NCBI GenBank assembly: GCA_029289015.1
Contig: JARFUL010000010.1
Location: 1 to 6,657 of the forward strand
DNA: 6,657 nt
From: Syntrophobacteria bacterium
GTDB taxonomy: Bacteria > Desulfobacterota > Syntrophobacteria > JARFUL01
Direction of reading: 5' to 3'
Under the pieces are notes generated by a model. That model saw only the letters and a list, made by a program, of their open reading frames with translations, searched no databases and had not been told where the DNA came from. This document shows positions 6,035 through 6,657 of the stretch, one piece after another. The translations under genes were made by a program, and so were the position numbers. Each line of letters begins with the position of its first letter. The first letter of the stretch is position 1.

Positions 6035-6657
6035 TAAAGTTCCGTATTCACCGCCACGGCATCGCCCGGCCCCCGGGCCTGCCCTTTGGCCTCCAGTGGA
6101 AGCCTGATGATGAATCTGCATCCCCGCTTCGCGCCCGGCGGCGGGCTGAGCACGTCTATGCTCCCCCCGTGGCGGGAGATAATGCCGTAGACCACGGAAA
6201 GCCCCAGCCCCACCCCCTGGCCCTCGCTCTTGGTGGTGAAGAAGGGCTCGAAGATCTGTCCGAGGTTCTCCCTCGGTATCCCGGGCCCGGTGTCCGTTAT
6301 GGAGATGAGCGCGTCGGTCTCCGTGCGCCCCACGGACAACGTAAGGGTCCCGCGTTCAACCATGGCCTCGGACGCGTTGGCCAGAACGCTGAGGAGCGCC
6401 TGCTGCATCTGCTTGAAGTCGCAGACCACCTCCGGCAGTTCCGGGTCGAATTCCTTTATGACCTCTATCTCCTTCAAACCCAGGTCGTGGGATATGAGCG
6501 CGAGGGCCTTCAGAAGCACCGAATCCAGCGCCGCGGGCTTCATCTGGACCTGGGACTCCCTGGAGAACGCGAGGAGGTTCTTGACTATCTCCCCGCACCG
6601 GGCCGTCTCCGTGGATATCATCTCCAGGTTTCTCCGGGTCCTCGCCTGATCTTCGTC
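6034..6657 (-). CDS. Sensor histidine kinase, C-terminal part (truncated by window edge)
   Basis: This is the C-terminal 207 residues of a two-component sensor kinase; the reading frame is open to the window edge, so the sensor region and the phospho-accepting histidine lie outside. The Met at 6621 is internal, because twelve in-frame residues precede it and join smoothly to the helix. The visible part starts in the second helix of the dimerisation domain (RCGEIVKNLLAFSRE), typical of NtrB/ZraS-like kinases. The ATPase domain follows: the N-box (LANASEAM, with the Mg-binding Asn), the G1 box DTGPGIP, the F box FEPFFTTK and the G2 box GVGLGLSVVYGI, so ATP binding looks intact. The tail after IIRLPLE is short, with no attached receiver. 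It ends 13 bases before the response regulator, so the two are almost certainly a cognate pair in one transcript. The input signal cannot be read from this window. Confidence 0.95.
   Translation of the reverse strand, partial: DEDQARTRRNLEMISTETARCGEIVKNLLAFSRESQVQMKPAALDSVLLKALALISHDLGLKEIEVIKEFDPELPEVVCDFKQMQQALLSVLANASEAMVERGTLTLSVGRTETDALISITDTGPGIPRENLGQIFEPFFTTKSEGQGVGLGLSVVYGIISRHGGSIDVLSPPPGAKRGCRFIIRLPLEAKGQARGPGDAVAVNTEL

Overview
The window is a GC-rich chromosomal segment in which every supportable gene lies on the minus strand, so the biological reading order runs from high to low coordinates. It looks like a Gram-negative bacterium of the deltaproteobacterial type (Desulfobacterota and relatives). 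The reasons are an NtrC-type sigma-54 two-component system, a bacterial archaemetzincin, an H-protein-like protein with cysteine modules, and an exported pentapeptide-repeat protein. This placement is inference; no rRNA or other marker gene is present.

Region 1 (6657 down to 4061) is a compact signalling operon. It holds the C-terminal part of a sensor histidine kinase that runs off the window edge, then a complete receiver/AAA+/Fis response regulator starting 13 bases after the kinase stop with a TTG codon, then an archaemetzincin metalloprotease whose start overlaps the regulator end by 26 bases. The overlap suggests translational coupling.

Region 2 (4060 to 2939) is a regulatory intergenic stretch and one gene. 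The stretch has the layout of a sigma-54-dependent promoter: a near-consensus -24/-12 element, a possible IHF site near -49 and a 23-base dyad near -119. It drives a 299-residue protein with two copies of a four-cysteine module, then a glycine-cleavage-H-like domain in which the usual lipoyl-lysine position appears to be Asn/Gly. No glycine cleavage genes are nearby. The neighbouring sigma-54 activator is the obvious candidate regulator. A good Rho-independent terminator follows the gene.

Region 3 (2878 to 1667) has a sigma-70-type promoter and an exported pentapeptide-repeat protein. Its right-handed beta-helix contains prolines spaced exactly 20 residues apart over three coils.

Region 4 (1526 to 216) encodes a multi-pass membrane diguanylate cyclase with an intact GGEEF motif, no recognisable I-site and a basic insertion in the GGDEF domain. 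Bases 1 to 215 hold no convincing gene.

The part most worth following up is the apparent regulon of kinase, sigma-54 regulator, archaemetzincin and sigma-54-driven Cys/H-like protein. It suggests a stress or redox response whose output includes a small metalloprotease and an unusual H-fold protein.
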